NCBI RefSeq assembly: GCF_001550065.1
Contig: NZ_LRUB01000002.1
Location: 367,925 to 431,924, forward strand
Origin: Kordiimonas lipolytica
GTDB lineage: Bacteria; Pseudomonadota; Alphaproteobacteria; Sphingomonadales; Kordiimonadaceae
Direction of reading: 5' to 3'
Length of the DNA stretch: 64,000 nucleotides
Position numbers and translations under genes: made by a program. Below the pieces are notes generated by a model that ran no database searches, was not told where the DNA came from, and saw only the letters and a list, made by a program, of their open reading frames with translations. Below, piece by piece: positions 47,528-56,050 of this stretch (positions are counted from its first letter, which is position 1; every line of letters starts with the position of its first letter).

Positions 47528-48252
47528 TTTTCCGCCGGAAGTGTTTCCTGATAGATGCCTTGGTCGGTCGCGGCCATTACTTCGAAGCTGTCAGGAAGTC
47601 TGGCGGCAAACGGCTCAGCGGTATCAAGACGCCATGTCATTGTCGATCCTGGCAAAATATATTGATGGGTGTTGGCTTCAAAGAAGATTTCATCGTCTTT
47701 CACCAGCCTGATGCCCGCCACCAGCGCGTGCGCATTGCCACTGTTTTCAACGGTTGCCCAAAGGCCGCCATCCTGGATGATCTTCCACGACAGGGGCGGC
47801 TGGGAAACAGTTTCAGGCTGCAGGAATACCGGAATGCTGATCCGGACGGCAAACTGAACCTGGCTGCCAGAGTCCTCATCAGGTGGGGACGGAACCTCCT
47901 GAATATACAGGCGATAGGTGCCTTCCCTGTTCCAGTCGTCATGTCGTGTACCCAGCGCTATGCGAACAACCTGTTCTTCACCGGCTGCTACACTGAATAT
48001 TGGGGGGCAGGCGATGAGATTGTCTGAGTCCGCATATTGGTCTTTACCACCCGTTTGATCCCACTTGACCAAGCGTAACTGCACGACAGTGTCAGTGGTG
48101 CCGCGGTTATGGATGGTCATGGCAGCCAGAGCTGTGTCTTTTGTGAGCGTGATCCGGATCGGGCTGACTTCAAGGGAAGCCGCAGCCTGTGCTGCCTGAA
48201 ACGGGGCAACTGAAAAAAATAAAAGCACCAAAAATCGTGCGACGTTATTCAT
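47524..48252 (-). CDS. Periplasmic pilus chaperone, CsuC-like
   Basis: A 242-residue PapD-like chaperone with a signal peptide. The Ig-like N-terminal domain has EVSPIRITLTKDTALAAMTIHNRG and VAAGEEQVVRIAL; the C-terminal domain begins near 140. It holds SCPU subunits by donor-strand complementation and passes them to the usher. The start follows GGGAGC. It overlaps the usher start by four bases. Confidence 0.9.
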   Translation of the reverse strand: MNNVARFLVLLFFSVAPFQAAQAAASLEVSPIRITLTKDTALAAMTIHNRGTTDTVVQLRLVKWDQTGGKDQYADSDNLIACPPIFSVAAGEEQVVRIALGTRHDDWNREGTYRLYIQEVPSPPDEDSGSQVQFAVRISIPVFLQPETVSQPPLSWKIIQDGGLWATVENSGNAHALVAGIRLVKDDEIFFEANTHQYILPGSTMTWRLDTAEPFAARLPDSFEVMAATDQGIYQETLPAEK

Positions 48253-48273
48253 GAAAAATTGCTCCCTGCTTCC

Positions 48274-48741
48274 CTAGAAATCCAGCGCTAAAATGGTGAT
48301 TTCGCCTGAAGCGCCAGTTTCTCTTTTTTTGGCTGAGTTTCCTCTAGGTAACTGATAGTAGGACGCCTGGCCATATAGATTGCCTGCCTTGTTGATATTT
48401 GTTGACTGGTAGGCAGCTGTTTTTATCGAGACGGACTGCTGCCCTGGCCTTTGCACGGCTAGCTGATAATCGGTCTCACGTGTGCATAAAATTTCGAGCG
48501 GTTCTGCAGAACCTGCCACCTGTACTCTGGCCATGCGGACAATGCAGCGCGGCAGAACCACAGCTGAGACGCCAATGCGCGCGGTGGGTCTTTTAGTGTT
48601 TTTGTGCAAGTTGTTTTCTTGGGGGCTGTCTGCGGCGGCTTGCTGACTGGCAAGCAAAATCTGAGACCAGATGGCCAGAATGGCCGCGCTTCTGGTGGCA
48701 GAGCGATGCCAATGTCTGGTCAATAAATCCGCAAGTGTCAT
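48274..48741 (-). CDS. Putative minor Csu pilus subunit (divergent SCPU domain)
   Basis: A 155-residue exported protein. After a signal segment comes ARIGVSAVVLPRCIVR, a strand-and-cysteine pattern as in SCPU domains, and a second cysteine (EILCTRETDY). It ends in a hydrophobic strand ITILALDF, like other donor-strand subunits. Similarity is weak, so the call rests mostly on position between the major subunit and the chaperone, the place of CsuA or CsuB. Confidence 0.55.
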   Translation of the reverse strand: MTLADLLTRHWHRSATRSAAILAIWSQILLASQQAAADSPQENNLHKNTKRPTARIGVSAVVLPRCIVRMARVQVAGSAEPLEILCTRETDYQLAVQRPGQQSVSIKTAAYQSTNINKAGNLYGQASYYQLPRGNSAKKRETGASGEITILALDF

Positions 48742-48808
48742 GCGTGCATCACCTGTTTCAGCATTGCAGCATTCGCCTTTCCTTCCCCATATGAAGCAGT
48801 ATAACTCT

Positions 48809-49330
48809 CTAGAAAGTTACTGTCACTGTTACGGTGTCGCTATAGGACCCGGGGGCTGCGTTCTGAAGCGCAAACAATCTGCCATATACCGTAAAGGTCT
48901 GGTTTGATCCGGTACCTGTATCGGACACAGTATCGACGCCAACAGTATCGCCCCAAACTGTGGTGCGCTGGGTGTTTTGATAGAGCGAATAAGTCAGGTC
49001 ATTGGCGCCGGATTCCATAACGCGGGTGGTCACTGTTGCGCCTTGGCCCGTGCCCTCATCCAGGCCGATGTCATAGTCGGTCGTGTTAGTGCAGAGAACG
49101 GTCAGTGTTACGGTGCCATCGATATCTGTTGCAGAAAACGGGTCATAAACGCCAAAGGCCAAATCTGTTGCGCTGACGGAGCAGGTAGCATTCACGGTTG
49201 CAGTGACCTGAAATGTATCGGTTTGCGCCGACGCGCCCGAAGTTGCGGTCATCCCCAACAGTAAAGTCGCACTAACAAGGGCAAGAAACTTTGCCACGTG
49301 ATACCGTATCTGAGTTTTAAAATACTTCAT
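48809..49330 (-). CDS. Major Csu-type pilus subunit (SCPU domain)
   Basis: A 173-residue protein with a signal peptide (cleavage near ASAQ-TD). The SCPU domain starts FQVTATVNATCSVSATDLAFGVYDPF and ends SYSDTVTVTVTF, the usual donor strand and C-terminal strand. ATG 49330 follows AAGGAG; the longer frame is not protein-like. It is the first gene of the leftward Csu operon, separated from the next by 67 bases, and should form the pilus rod. Confidence 0.88.
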   Translation of the reverse strand: MKYFKTQIRYHVAKFLALVSATLLLGMTATSGASAQTDTFQVTATVNATCSVSATDLAFGVYDPFSATDIDGTVTLTVLCTNTTDYDIGLDEGTGQGATVTTRVMESGANDLTYSLYQNTQRTTVWGDTVGVDTVSDTGTGSNQTFTVYGRLFALQNAAPGSYSDTVTVTVTF

Positions 49331-49489
49331 ATCTCCAGCTCCTTGTTGGCTAGAAAATATATCTACATATAGCTTATATGATGTATTCTTAATTTTATTT
49401 AAAGAGATCACAATCTGTCTTGTGTTTGTTTGCGGCAAACTGTCGCGATATAACGCTATTAATGATACCATGAGTTATTTTTTACATCT

Positions 49490-50221
49490 TTAAGGCGCTT
49501 TTTCTGACGTGAATTGCTCTGCCTGTGGCCGAATGAACAAGAGGAAAAGCGTTGCTGACAGCCCGGCTGCGGCAAACATCATACACATCACCATGATCTG
49601 GTAGCGCGCTGCGACAAGGGGCGATACGCCGGAAAGGATTTGCCCTGTCATCATGCCGGGCAGCGATACCAGCCCAACAGCAAACAAGCTGTTTGTGATG
49701 GGAATGAGGGCCGCTTTGAGGGCCACCGAGCGTGCGGTCAGATAGTCGTCGCCGCGCTTCATCTCTGCGGCGAGGCGTTCTGCAGCAAGGCTGACACTGT
49801 TCATTGAAGCTGCGAAAATCATCCCAGCCAGCGGGACCATGACTTGCGGTTTGAACCACGGGTCGGGGCGCAGAACTCCTTGTGTGATCAGGGCTAGGAC
49901 AGAGCCGCCCCCAAGTGCGATTGCCAGTAACGCGACCGGATACAGCGTGCGTCTGGAAAGCTTGGTTGTCCTTAGTGAAATCCAGCTGGAAACAAGGGCC
50001 ATTATGGCCAGAACCGAGACGACCACCCAGGGCGTTTCCGCTGCGAACAGGTAAACCAGGAAATACCCGATGAGCGACAATTGAAGGATCATTCGGGCAA
50101 AACCATATAGGGTTTCCCTCGCGTCACGTGACCATGTGTGCAGGATGGCGACCACGACGGCGACCGGCAAGAGCGCCAGCGCCAGATTGGCCAGTGGGAT
50201 AGTGTGGGTCGCATCAGCCAT
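49490..50221 (-). CDS. FetB-like (UPF0014) ABC transporter permease
   Basis: A 243-residue protein with six or seven membrane helices and the UPF0014 motifs LILQLSLIGYFLV-like, GMIFAASMNSVSLAAERL and PGMMTGQILSGVSP. E. coli FetB exports iron with the ATPase FetA. No fetA-like ATPase is adjacent, so the gene appears as an orphan here. It follows an AGGAGC site. Confidence 0.82.
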   Translation of the reverse strand: MADATHTIPLANLALALLPVAVVVAILHTWSRDARETLYGFARMILQLSLIGYFLVYLFAAETPWVVVSVLAIMALVSSWISLRTTKLSRRTLYPVALLAIALGGGSVLALITQGVLRPDPWFKPQVMVPLAGMIFAASMNSVSLAAERLAAEMKRGDDYLTARSVALKAALIPITNSLFAVGLVSLPGMMTGQILSGVSPLVAARYQIMVMCMMFAAAGLSATLFLLFIRPQAEQFTSEKAP

Positions 50222-50320
50222 GTTTCGGCTCCTGATTTTTATCTACGGCAAGTGATAAGCACGTTCGATTTTTATCAGGAAAGTCATATATTCACACGCT
50301 GCAATTCTTTAGCGTGTCTG

Positions 50321-50665
50321 TCATGCGGCTGCGCCTTCTTCCTTTGGTATTGCCAGATAGATGTTCCCTTTTTCGTCAGTTTTTGTCTCAAGGGCGGGGG
50401 TGCAGCCTTCGTTCGCGCCCTGTGCGGTGCCGGTTTTCAGGTCAATCACCCAATTATGAAGCGGGCAGGCAACGGAATGGCCATGCACAATCCCTTCCGA
50501 CAAGGCAGCGTGTTTGTGTGGGCACTCGTTTTTCAGGGCAAAAATCCTGTTGTCCGAGGTACGAAACAGCGCCACTTCAAAGGCGCTCGTATAAATGCGG
50601 CGGGCCCCGCGGGCCGGGATGTCGTCAATATGACAGACAAGGGTAAAAGTGGGTTGAAATGTCAT
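50321..50665 (-). CDS. Rieske-type ferredoxin, nitrite reductase small subunit NirD-like
   Basis: A 114-residue Rieske [2Fe-2S] protein with ligands Cys48 and His50 (CPHKH) and Cys67 and His70 (CPLH). The lack of a fused domain and the sequence NECPHKHAALSEGIVHGHSVACPLHNWVIDL-like layout fit NirD. The large subunit NirB is not in the window, so it may instead serve as a ferredoxin for another oxygenase. The start follows GGATGAA. Confidence 0.8.
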   Translation of the reverse strand: MTFQPTFTLVCHIDDIPARGARRIYTSAFEVALFRTSDNRIFALKNECPHKHAALSEGIVHGHSVACPLHNWVIDLKTGTAQGANEGCTPALETKTDEKGNIYLAIPKEEGAAA

Positions 50666-51039
50666 CGCTTCATCCTGCTGGGATTTTATTCTGATTGGGC
50701 GTCTTATTTTCTGCCTGCTGTGTCCGGACTCTGGCGTGAATTAGCAAGGCACGTGCCAGCATGGGAGGTGCTCAAGAATGAAAATAAAAACAGAGATTTA
50801 GTCCTTTTTTGAGACTATTGATGCAATTCCAACGAGAAAAACCTGATTATAATTTAGACATCGGCCAAAAAAATAGTCAGCCCAACTAACTCAGGGCGCC
50901 AAGCATGCTGGGGCGGCGGTGGGCAGGTTGCACCGGATAGTCATATGGGCTACAAAAGCCGCGCCCTGTTCGACATATGCTGGCGCCCGCCTATGTCATA
51001 GACAATCAACCGATTTGTGACTTTTCAGGAGTGCTTCCC
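50666..51039. other. Non-coding region before the aminotransferase
   Basis: 374 bases. A possible promoter for the downstream gene is TTCGAC-17-TATGTC near 50968-50996. No gene or RNA structure was evident. Confidence 0.35.
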
Positions 51040-52218
51040 ATGCAATCATTCATCCCCCCGAAACGCACACTGATGGGGCCCGGCCCATCGGACGTTCACG
51101 ACCGTATCCTCGAGGCAATGGCACGCCCCACACTTGGTCACCTGGACCCTGAATTCCAGCGCATGATGGAAGAGCTGAAGGAAGGCCTGCGTGCACTTTT
51201 CAAAACTGAAAATTCCATGACTTTCCCGGTCTCGGCTCCCGGTTCAGCGGGTATGGAAATGTGCTTTGTCAACCTGATTGAGCCCGGCGACAAGGTCGCC
51301 GTGGTCAAGTACGGTGTGTTCGGCGAGCGGATGAAGGAAAATGTGATCCGCGCCGGTGGCGTGCCTTTGATGGTGGAATTTGAATGGGGAAAGGCCCCGC
51401 TGCCGGCAAAAGTGGCAATGGTGCTGGAAGCCAACCCAGACGCTAAAATTCTGGCCTTCGTGCACGCAGAGACCTCCACGGGGGTGTGTGCAGATGCCAA
51501 AGCACTGTGCGATCTGGCGCGGGAATATGATTGCCTGACCATTGTTGATGCCGTGACCAGCTTGGGTGGCCTGCCGGTTGAGGTGGACAAATGGGGCATC
51601 GACGCCATTTATTCCGGCAGCCAGAAATGCCTTTCCTGCACGCCGGGGCTTTCACCTGTAAGCTTTTCCGAGCGCGCGCTGGACCGCGTGCGGGCACGTA
51701 AAACGCCAGTACAAAGCTGGTTCCTGGATCTCAGCCTGGTGATGGCATACTGGGACGGCACGGGGGGGCGGTCCTATCATCATACGGCGCCTGTGAATCC
51801 GCTTTACGGCCTGCATGAAAGTCTCGTGATGCTGTTCGAAGAGGGGCTTGAAGAAAGCCATGCCCGCCATGCGGTGATGCATGAAGGCCTTGTGGCAGGC
51901 CTTGAGGCAATGGGGCTTGAAATGCTTGTGGATGCCGACGTGCGCCTGCCCATGCTGAACGCGGTCAAGGTGCCGGACAGCATCGATGAAGCCGCGGTGC
52001 GTGCGCATCTCCTGGCGGAATATGATCTGGAAATCGGTGCAGGGCTTGGGCCGATGGCGGGCAAGGTATGGCGTATCGGGCTGATGGGAACATCCGCACG
52101 CGAGGAGAATGTGGAACTGTGCCTGACCGCACTCGCCGACGCGCTTGGCCGGCAGCAGATGCATGTGGATGGCATCAAGGCGCTGGAAGCTGCGCGCGCC
52201 GCCATGAGCGACGACTAG
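51040..52218 (+). CDS. Class V aminotransferase, serine/alanine-glyoxylate aminotransferase type
   Basis: A 392-residue PLP enzyme. MGPGPSDVH opens the family, FPVSAPGSAGMEM binds the cofactor phosphate, IVDAVTSLGG carries the pyridine-contacting Asp170, and YSGSQKCLS places the PLP lysine at 196. It transfers an amino group from alanine or serine to glyoxylate. ATG 51040 has AGGAG eight bases upstream; the longer frame lacks a site. It is a single gene with its own terminator. Confidence 0.9.
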   Translation: MQSFIPPKRTLMGPGPSDVHDRILEAMARPTLGHLDPEFQRMMEELKEGLRALFKTENSMTFPVSAPGSAGMEMCFVNLIEPGDKVAVVKYGVFGERMKENVIRAGGVPLMVEFEWGKAPLPAKVAMVLEANPDAKILAFVHAETSTGVCADAKALCDLAREYDCLTIVDAVTSLGGLPVEVDKWGIDAIYSGSQKCLSCTPGLSPVSFSERALDRVRARKTPVQSWFLDLSLVMAYWDGTGGRSYHHTAPVNPLYGLHESLVMLFEEGLEESHARHAVMHEGLVAGLEAMGLEMLVDADVRLPMLNAVKVPDSIDEAAVRAHLLAEYDLEIGAGLGPMAGKVWRIGLMGTSAREENVELCLTALADALGRQQMHVDGIKALEAARAAMSDD

Positions 52219-52249
52219 GCTTCAAAAGTCAGTTCCTGCAGATGATAGA

Positions 52250-52275
52250 GGGCGGGGATTTCCCCGCCCTTTTTA
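52250..52275 (+). terminator. Intrinsic terminator
   Basis: GGGCGGGG-ATTT-CCCCGCCC with T5 to follow. It ends the aminotransferase gene and overlaps the stop codon of the convergent small gene. Confidence 0.9.
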
Positions 52276-52512
52276 CTCGCTCTTACCAATCAATTTGCGC
52301 CACATGCGTCTTTCGCACGCCAGGCTGCCGCCAGTAAGCGTGCTGGTGGCGGCCAGAACGATCAGAAGCCACATTACTTTGTCTGCCTGTTCTGTGCCTT
52401 TCAGCAAGAGGGCGCTGCCGATCAGCGCGGCAGCCCACAAAATTGCCTGGGTAACTTTTTGGCGTCCGCCGGCGTTTTTTTGGTTGATATCAGGTTTGGT
52501 GTCCTCGGTCAT
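52273..52512 (-). CDS. Small hypothetical membrane protein, 79 aa
   Basis: A 79-residue protein with a charged N-terminus, two hydrophobic segments (about 22-40 and 45-63) and a basic C-terminus (ERRMWRKLIGKSE). GGGAAAG precedes the start. No family was recognised. The pattern of helices and positive-inside tail suggests a real inner-membrane protein. Confidence 0.55.
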   Translation of the reverse strand: MTEDTKPDINQKNAGGRQKVTQAILWAAALIGSALLLKGTEQADKVMWLLIVLAATSTLTGGSLACERRMWRKLIGKSE

Positions 52513-52655
52513 AACTTTCCCTTTTTGTTTCCTTGGGGTTCTTTAATGTAACCTATAGGTATCAAATAGGGATAAATTAAGGCCATGTCAAGAGCATGCC
52601 CAAATTTTGTCTATGATGGACTTGATCCAAAGCCTGGCGCAGTTCGTAAAAGAGA

Positions 52656-52760
52656 CATTCCTCGTTTAAGCGACCCCCAAAGGGTCTCCTCCCTCTCCAT
52701 CCAAAGGAGGCCCTCGCTGACTGACCCGCCCCGTTCCCCCGAGGGCGGGTCAATTTTTTG
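52656..52760 (+). ncRNA. Candidate small RNA with UCCUCCCU motif
   Basis: No ORF fits, but there is a GACCC/GGGTC hairpin (52672-52686), TCCTCCCT at 52687-52694 that can also pair with GGAGG at 52706-52710, and a strong terminator. A promoter-like TTGATC-17-CGTAAA upstream would start the RNA near 52656. The TCCTCCCT octamer is shared with the RNA candidate at 34161 and lies in the same place, just before the terminator side. The 5' end is uncertain. Confidence 0.5.
52723..52759 (+). terminator. Intrinsic terminator
   Basis: GACCCGCC pairs with GGCGGGTC around a 13-base loop and is followed by AATTTTTT. It lies in an intergenic region and ends no protein gene, which supports a small RNA upstream. 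Confidence 0.85.
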
Positions 52761-52847
52761 GCGTCCGACCGATCATTCAGTCCAATTTACATCTTGAGGT
52801 CGTCATATTATGCCGCCATGGTGCGCGGAAACTGAGATGGGAATGTT

Positions 52848-53399
52848 ATGACCAAATTCGTAGCGCTGTTGCGTGGCATCAATGTGGGTGGCCACAAGAA
52901 AATCAACATGGCGGACCTTAAGGAAGTGGTGTCAAAATGCGGCTTTGCGGGCGTGCAGCATTATATCCAGTCGGGCAACCTGGTCTTTGATGGCAAGGGC
53001 ACGGCAGAGGCGGCCAGGAGCAAGCTGGAACGCGCCATCGAAAACGCCTTCGGCTTTCCTGTGGATATTATGGTGCTATCGGAAAACGGCTTCCGCGGGG
53101 AAGTAGCGGCCTGCCCATTTGCTGATGGCGATAGCCCGAAAGGTGAGCTTGATCCCAAGTTTCTGCAGTTAGCTTTCCTGAAAGGTACGCCAGACGCAGC
53201 GCATATCGAAACTCTCTTCAGCGCATACGAAGGGCCGGAGATGATTGCGTATAAGGGGCACACGATCCATATCTATTTCACTGAAGGGTCTGGCCGGTCA
53301 AAATTGACACCATTGCTGACCGACAAGAAGCTGGGTGTGCCAGCCACTGCGCGCAACTGGAACACGGTTCAAAAGTTACTTTCCATGCTGGACGGCTAG
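52848..53399 (+). CDS. DUF1697 family protein
   Basis: A 183-residue protein that begins FVALLRGINVGGHKKINMADL, the hallmark of DUF1697, with QSGNLVFD and a late SKLTPLLTDKKLGVPATARNWNTV. Structures of the family show a small alpha/beta fold; the function is unknown. GGGA lies near the ATG. It is convergent with the next gene by 11 bases. Confidence 0.9.
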   Translation: MTKFVALLRGINVGGHKKINMADLKEVVSKCGFAGVQHYIQSGNLVFDGKGTAEAARSKLERAIENAFGFPVDIMVLSENGFRGEVAACPFADGDSPKGELDPKFLQLAFLKGTPDAAHIETLFSAYEGPEMIAYKGHTIHIYFTEGSGRSKLTPLLTDKKLGVPATARNWNTVQKLLSMLDG

Positions 53400-53410
53400 G
53401 CTTGCGAGCT

Positions 53411-54574
53411 TCAGTCTTCGTCAAGTACGCCGTGCGCTGCTTTTAGCCCTGTCTGGATGTCGGTATTGTCTGGAAAGCGCTTGATGCCGATCTCAAAGAG
53501 AGGCAGTGCTTTTTCGGGCATGCCGCCTTCAAGATAGGCATTGCCGAAGCTTGTCAGCCAATAGGCGCTGGTGTGGGTCAGGAACTCAGGGAAGGCGTCC
53601 AGCACTTCCGTCAGTGTGTTCATGTTGCCTTCACGAACCGATATCATCGCGATTCTGTGGATCGTCTCATTGTCCACCTCTGGCGCGGTGCCATATTTTG
53701 AAGCCCGCGCCTCGTAGAAGGCACGCACCGCGGGGATGCCGCCGAAGGCCTGATATTCGGCCACATCTTCGAACCGTATCCAGCGATAGTCGGCGAAGGC
53801 TTCATTCAGGCCCAGGGCGATTGTGCGGTAGGCGGTGGTGACATGCTCTTCGTCGGTATATTCCTTGACCGTCCATTTGATGCGGTCGCCGGCATTTGCC
53901 TCAAGCGATTCCCGGATGGCTTGTGCTGCCAGAGTGACCACGCCTTCATTGTCAGCAATTGCAATCACAAGCTTGGTGTTAGAGTGTGGCGCGGCCTTGA
54001 GTGTTCCAGTGAACGTACCAATAAAGTCGCGGTCAAGCGGCCAGGTGCTGGCGGTGACATAGGTGTCGAACAGGGTGCTGTCGGCGATAAAGCTGTTCAT
54101 CACCATGCGCCCGGCATATTGCCAGCCGAACAGCAGGCGGACATCCCCAGCGCCGTAGCGGTCGGTCATGAAGGGTAGTAGCTCGTCCTTGAGGAAGCGC
54201 TGGTAGGCGGCAGCATTTGCAACGAAGTCGGCGGCGCGGTCATCGAACACGGCGGAGCTCTCGATGCCAACAACGATCAGATCAGGGACTTTGCCGAAAT
54301 CCCCAAGGCTTTTCGCCAGCCCGATGCCGTGACTGAAATAGCGTTGGCCATCCAGCAGGTACAGGACCGGATAGCTTTTGCCCGAGCTAGCGTCATGGCC
54401 TTCTGGCAAGTGAACGCGAATAAAACGGTCGCCATCTAGGGCCGTGGAGCTAATGCGGTGGCGCGTCCCCACCACAATGGCTTCTTCGCCAGTTGCCGCA
54501 CTGATATTTTTGCTGAAGGCGGGCGTCGCAAAAAGCAGCGCACCAAGCGCCAACACAAAAAGTCGATAAGCCAT
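53411..54574 (-). CDS. Exported esterase-like alpha/beta hydrolase with altered nucleophile
   Basis: A 387-residue protein: signal peptide (ends TPAFS), an esterase D-like hydrolase domain (about 30-290; VLYLLDGQRYF, LIVVGIESS) and a C-terminal TPR-like segment (about 320-380). At the place of the catalytic GxSxG elbow the sequence reads LLFGWQYAGRM, with Gln152 in place of Ser. The His region EEHVTTAYRTI is kept. The protein may be a non-catalytic relative. ATG 54574 begins a clean signal peptide; the longer frame is not protein-like. Confidence 0.7.
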   Translation of the reverse strand: MAYRLFVLALGALLFATPAFSKNISAATGEEAIVVGTRHRISSTALDGDRFIRVHLPEGHDASSGKSYPVLYLLDGQRYFSHGIGLAKSLGDFGKVPDLIVVGIESSAVFDDRAADFVANAAAYQRFLKDELLPFMTDRYGAGDVRLLFGWQYAGRMVMNSFIADSTLFDTYVTASTWPLDRDFIGTFTGTLKAAPHSNTKLVIAIADNEGVVTLAAQAIRESLEANAGDRIKWTVKEYTDEEHVTTAYRTIALGLNEAFADYRWIRFEDVAEYQAFGGIPAVRAFYEARASKYGTAPEVDNETIHRIAMISVREGNMNTLTEVLDAFPEFLTHTSAYWLTSFGNAYLEGGMPEKALPLFEIGIKRFPDNTDIQTGLKAAHGVLDED

Positions 54575-54662
54575 AAAGCCGGATCCCCATCTGGAAGTTT
54601 CGTTACCTTGTAACGTCAGTGAGGCACTATTGCTATAGGCGATTGGTTTAGCCGGGGGTGCT

Positions 54663-55784
54663 TCAGGCTGCCTTCTGAGCATCCTTCTGTGCAGCTTTGG
54701 CTTCACGCCACAATTGTGCAACAGCAGCCATCAGGCTTGGGCGCGTGGCCGCAAGATACAGGCGGTTGTCCGGCAGCTCGGCCTTCAGCCGGAAATAGGC
54801 TTTCTCAAGCGAATGGTATGGCATGCCAGGAAACAGGTGGTGCGTTGCATGGAAGCGGAGCCCTACAGGTGCCCAAAGCGCAGAGATATAGCGGTTGCCA
54901 GGGATGTCCACGCTATCGAGGAACTCTTCCTGCTGGGTCATGCGCTCGCGCCCGCCGTTCCTGTAGGCGTGGGCGGCCAATGTGCGCAGGCCGTTCAGCA
55001 CAAAAATCAGGATCGTGACTACATACCACACGGCCAGGAGCTTCCAGGGCAGGGTACCCATATACATCAGGCCAAGGGCCACATAGGCATAGATGCCGGT
55101 GAAGATGTCTTCCAGGAGCCAACCCGCGACCTGATCTTTCTTGGGCTCTGGCCGGATATAGGCGAAATCAATGACCAGCGAGCTGGCACGCTTCCAAACA
55201 TAGCGGCGGAAGGCGGGAATGATCAGCGTCAGCGGCATCAGCACCGTATAGCGCAGCAGCAGCAGGCCAGGCACGATCAGCGCCTGCACGATGAAAGCCA
55301 CAATCTTCCATGGTTTGTCCACGGCGAACGGCAGATATTCGCCGTCTTCTGCCGTGCCGTATACTTGCGGTTTATGGTGGTCGATATGCACGTCGGCATA
55401 TGTATAAGCCGGCACCATCATGGGCATGCCGCAGAAGGCATTGAAAAAGCGCCTGAAGGCCGTGAAAGTACCTTTGCGGAAATGCGCGATCTCATGAATG
55501 AAGATAACGGCGCGGTAGAGGCCGAGCGTGGCCACAACAAGGGCAAGGATTTGCATCAGCGAATAGTTGGCAGCCATGGTTGCCACAGCAACCGCGCCCC
55601 AGCCGATGGCAGCTGAGAGCGTAAAATCTGTCCAGTAGATGCGGGCGTCAGGCTTCCACAGATCCTTCACCAGCTTGCGCGCTTCCTTCAGCGGGAAGTC
55701 AGCCGCTTCCGGGTGCTTGCCCGAGCGGACGGGTGCACCTGTCGCCGCGTCTGTCACCTTTTCTACAGTCATACTCTCTTGCAT
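54663..55784 (-). CDS. Membrane fatty acid desaturase
   Basis: A 373-residue integral-membrane di-iron desaturase. The three histidine boxes are HEIAH (97-101), HIDHH (133-137) and HATHH (312-316), with about four to six membrane helices. It inserts a double bond into fatty acyl chains or related lipids. It may also be a carotenoid-type hydroxylase or desaturase; the box spacing fits a desaturase. The start is uncertain: ATG 55784, ATG 55772 or further upstream to 55868. Confidence 0.85.
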   Translation of the reverse strand: MQESMTVEKVTDAATGAPVRSGKHPEAADFPLKEARKLVKDLWKPDARIYWTDFTLSAAIGWGAVAVATMAANYSLMQILALVVATLGLYRAVIFIHEIAHFRKGTFTAFRRFFNAFCGMPMMVPAYTYADVHIDHHKPQVYGTAEDGEYLPFAVDKPWKIVAFIVQALIVPGLLLLRYTVLMPLTLIIPAFRRYVWKRASSLVIDFAYIRPEPKKDQVAGWLLEDIFTGIYAYVALGLMYMGTLPWKLLAVWYVVTILIFVLNGLRTLAAHAYRNGGRERMTQQEEFLDSVDIPGNRYISALWAPVGLRFHATHHLFPGMPYHSLEKAYFRLKAELPDNRLYLAATRPSLMAAVAQLWREAKAAQKDAQKAA

Positions 55785-56050
55785 GTCATTCTCTTGAGCT
55801 GCGATCATGTTCGGACCACAGCGAAAATCAGTTGTGCGCCTAATTGCCATAAAATCGCCGAAAGGCAAAGCGTCTTAAAGCCGCACCTGCCTCACAAATC
55901 CTTGACTTTGGGCAAGCGCCCGGCGGCTTGTGGGGTATTTCTGTGGCCAAACTATGTTCCGCGCGCAGGGCAGCGGTGCATAATTGTGCTCTTTTTTTCA
56001 GGCCTTTGTCCGTCTAATCTTGCGGACTGGACAGAGAGGAATTTTGGAAC

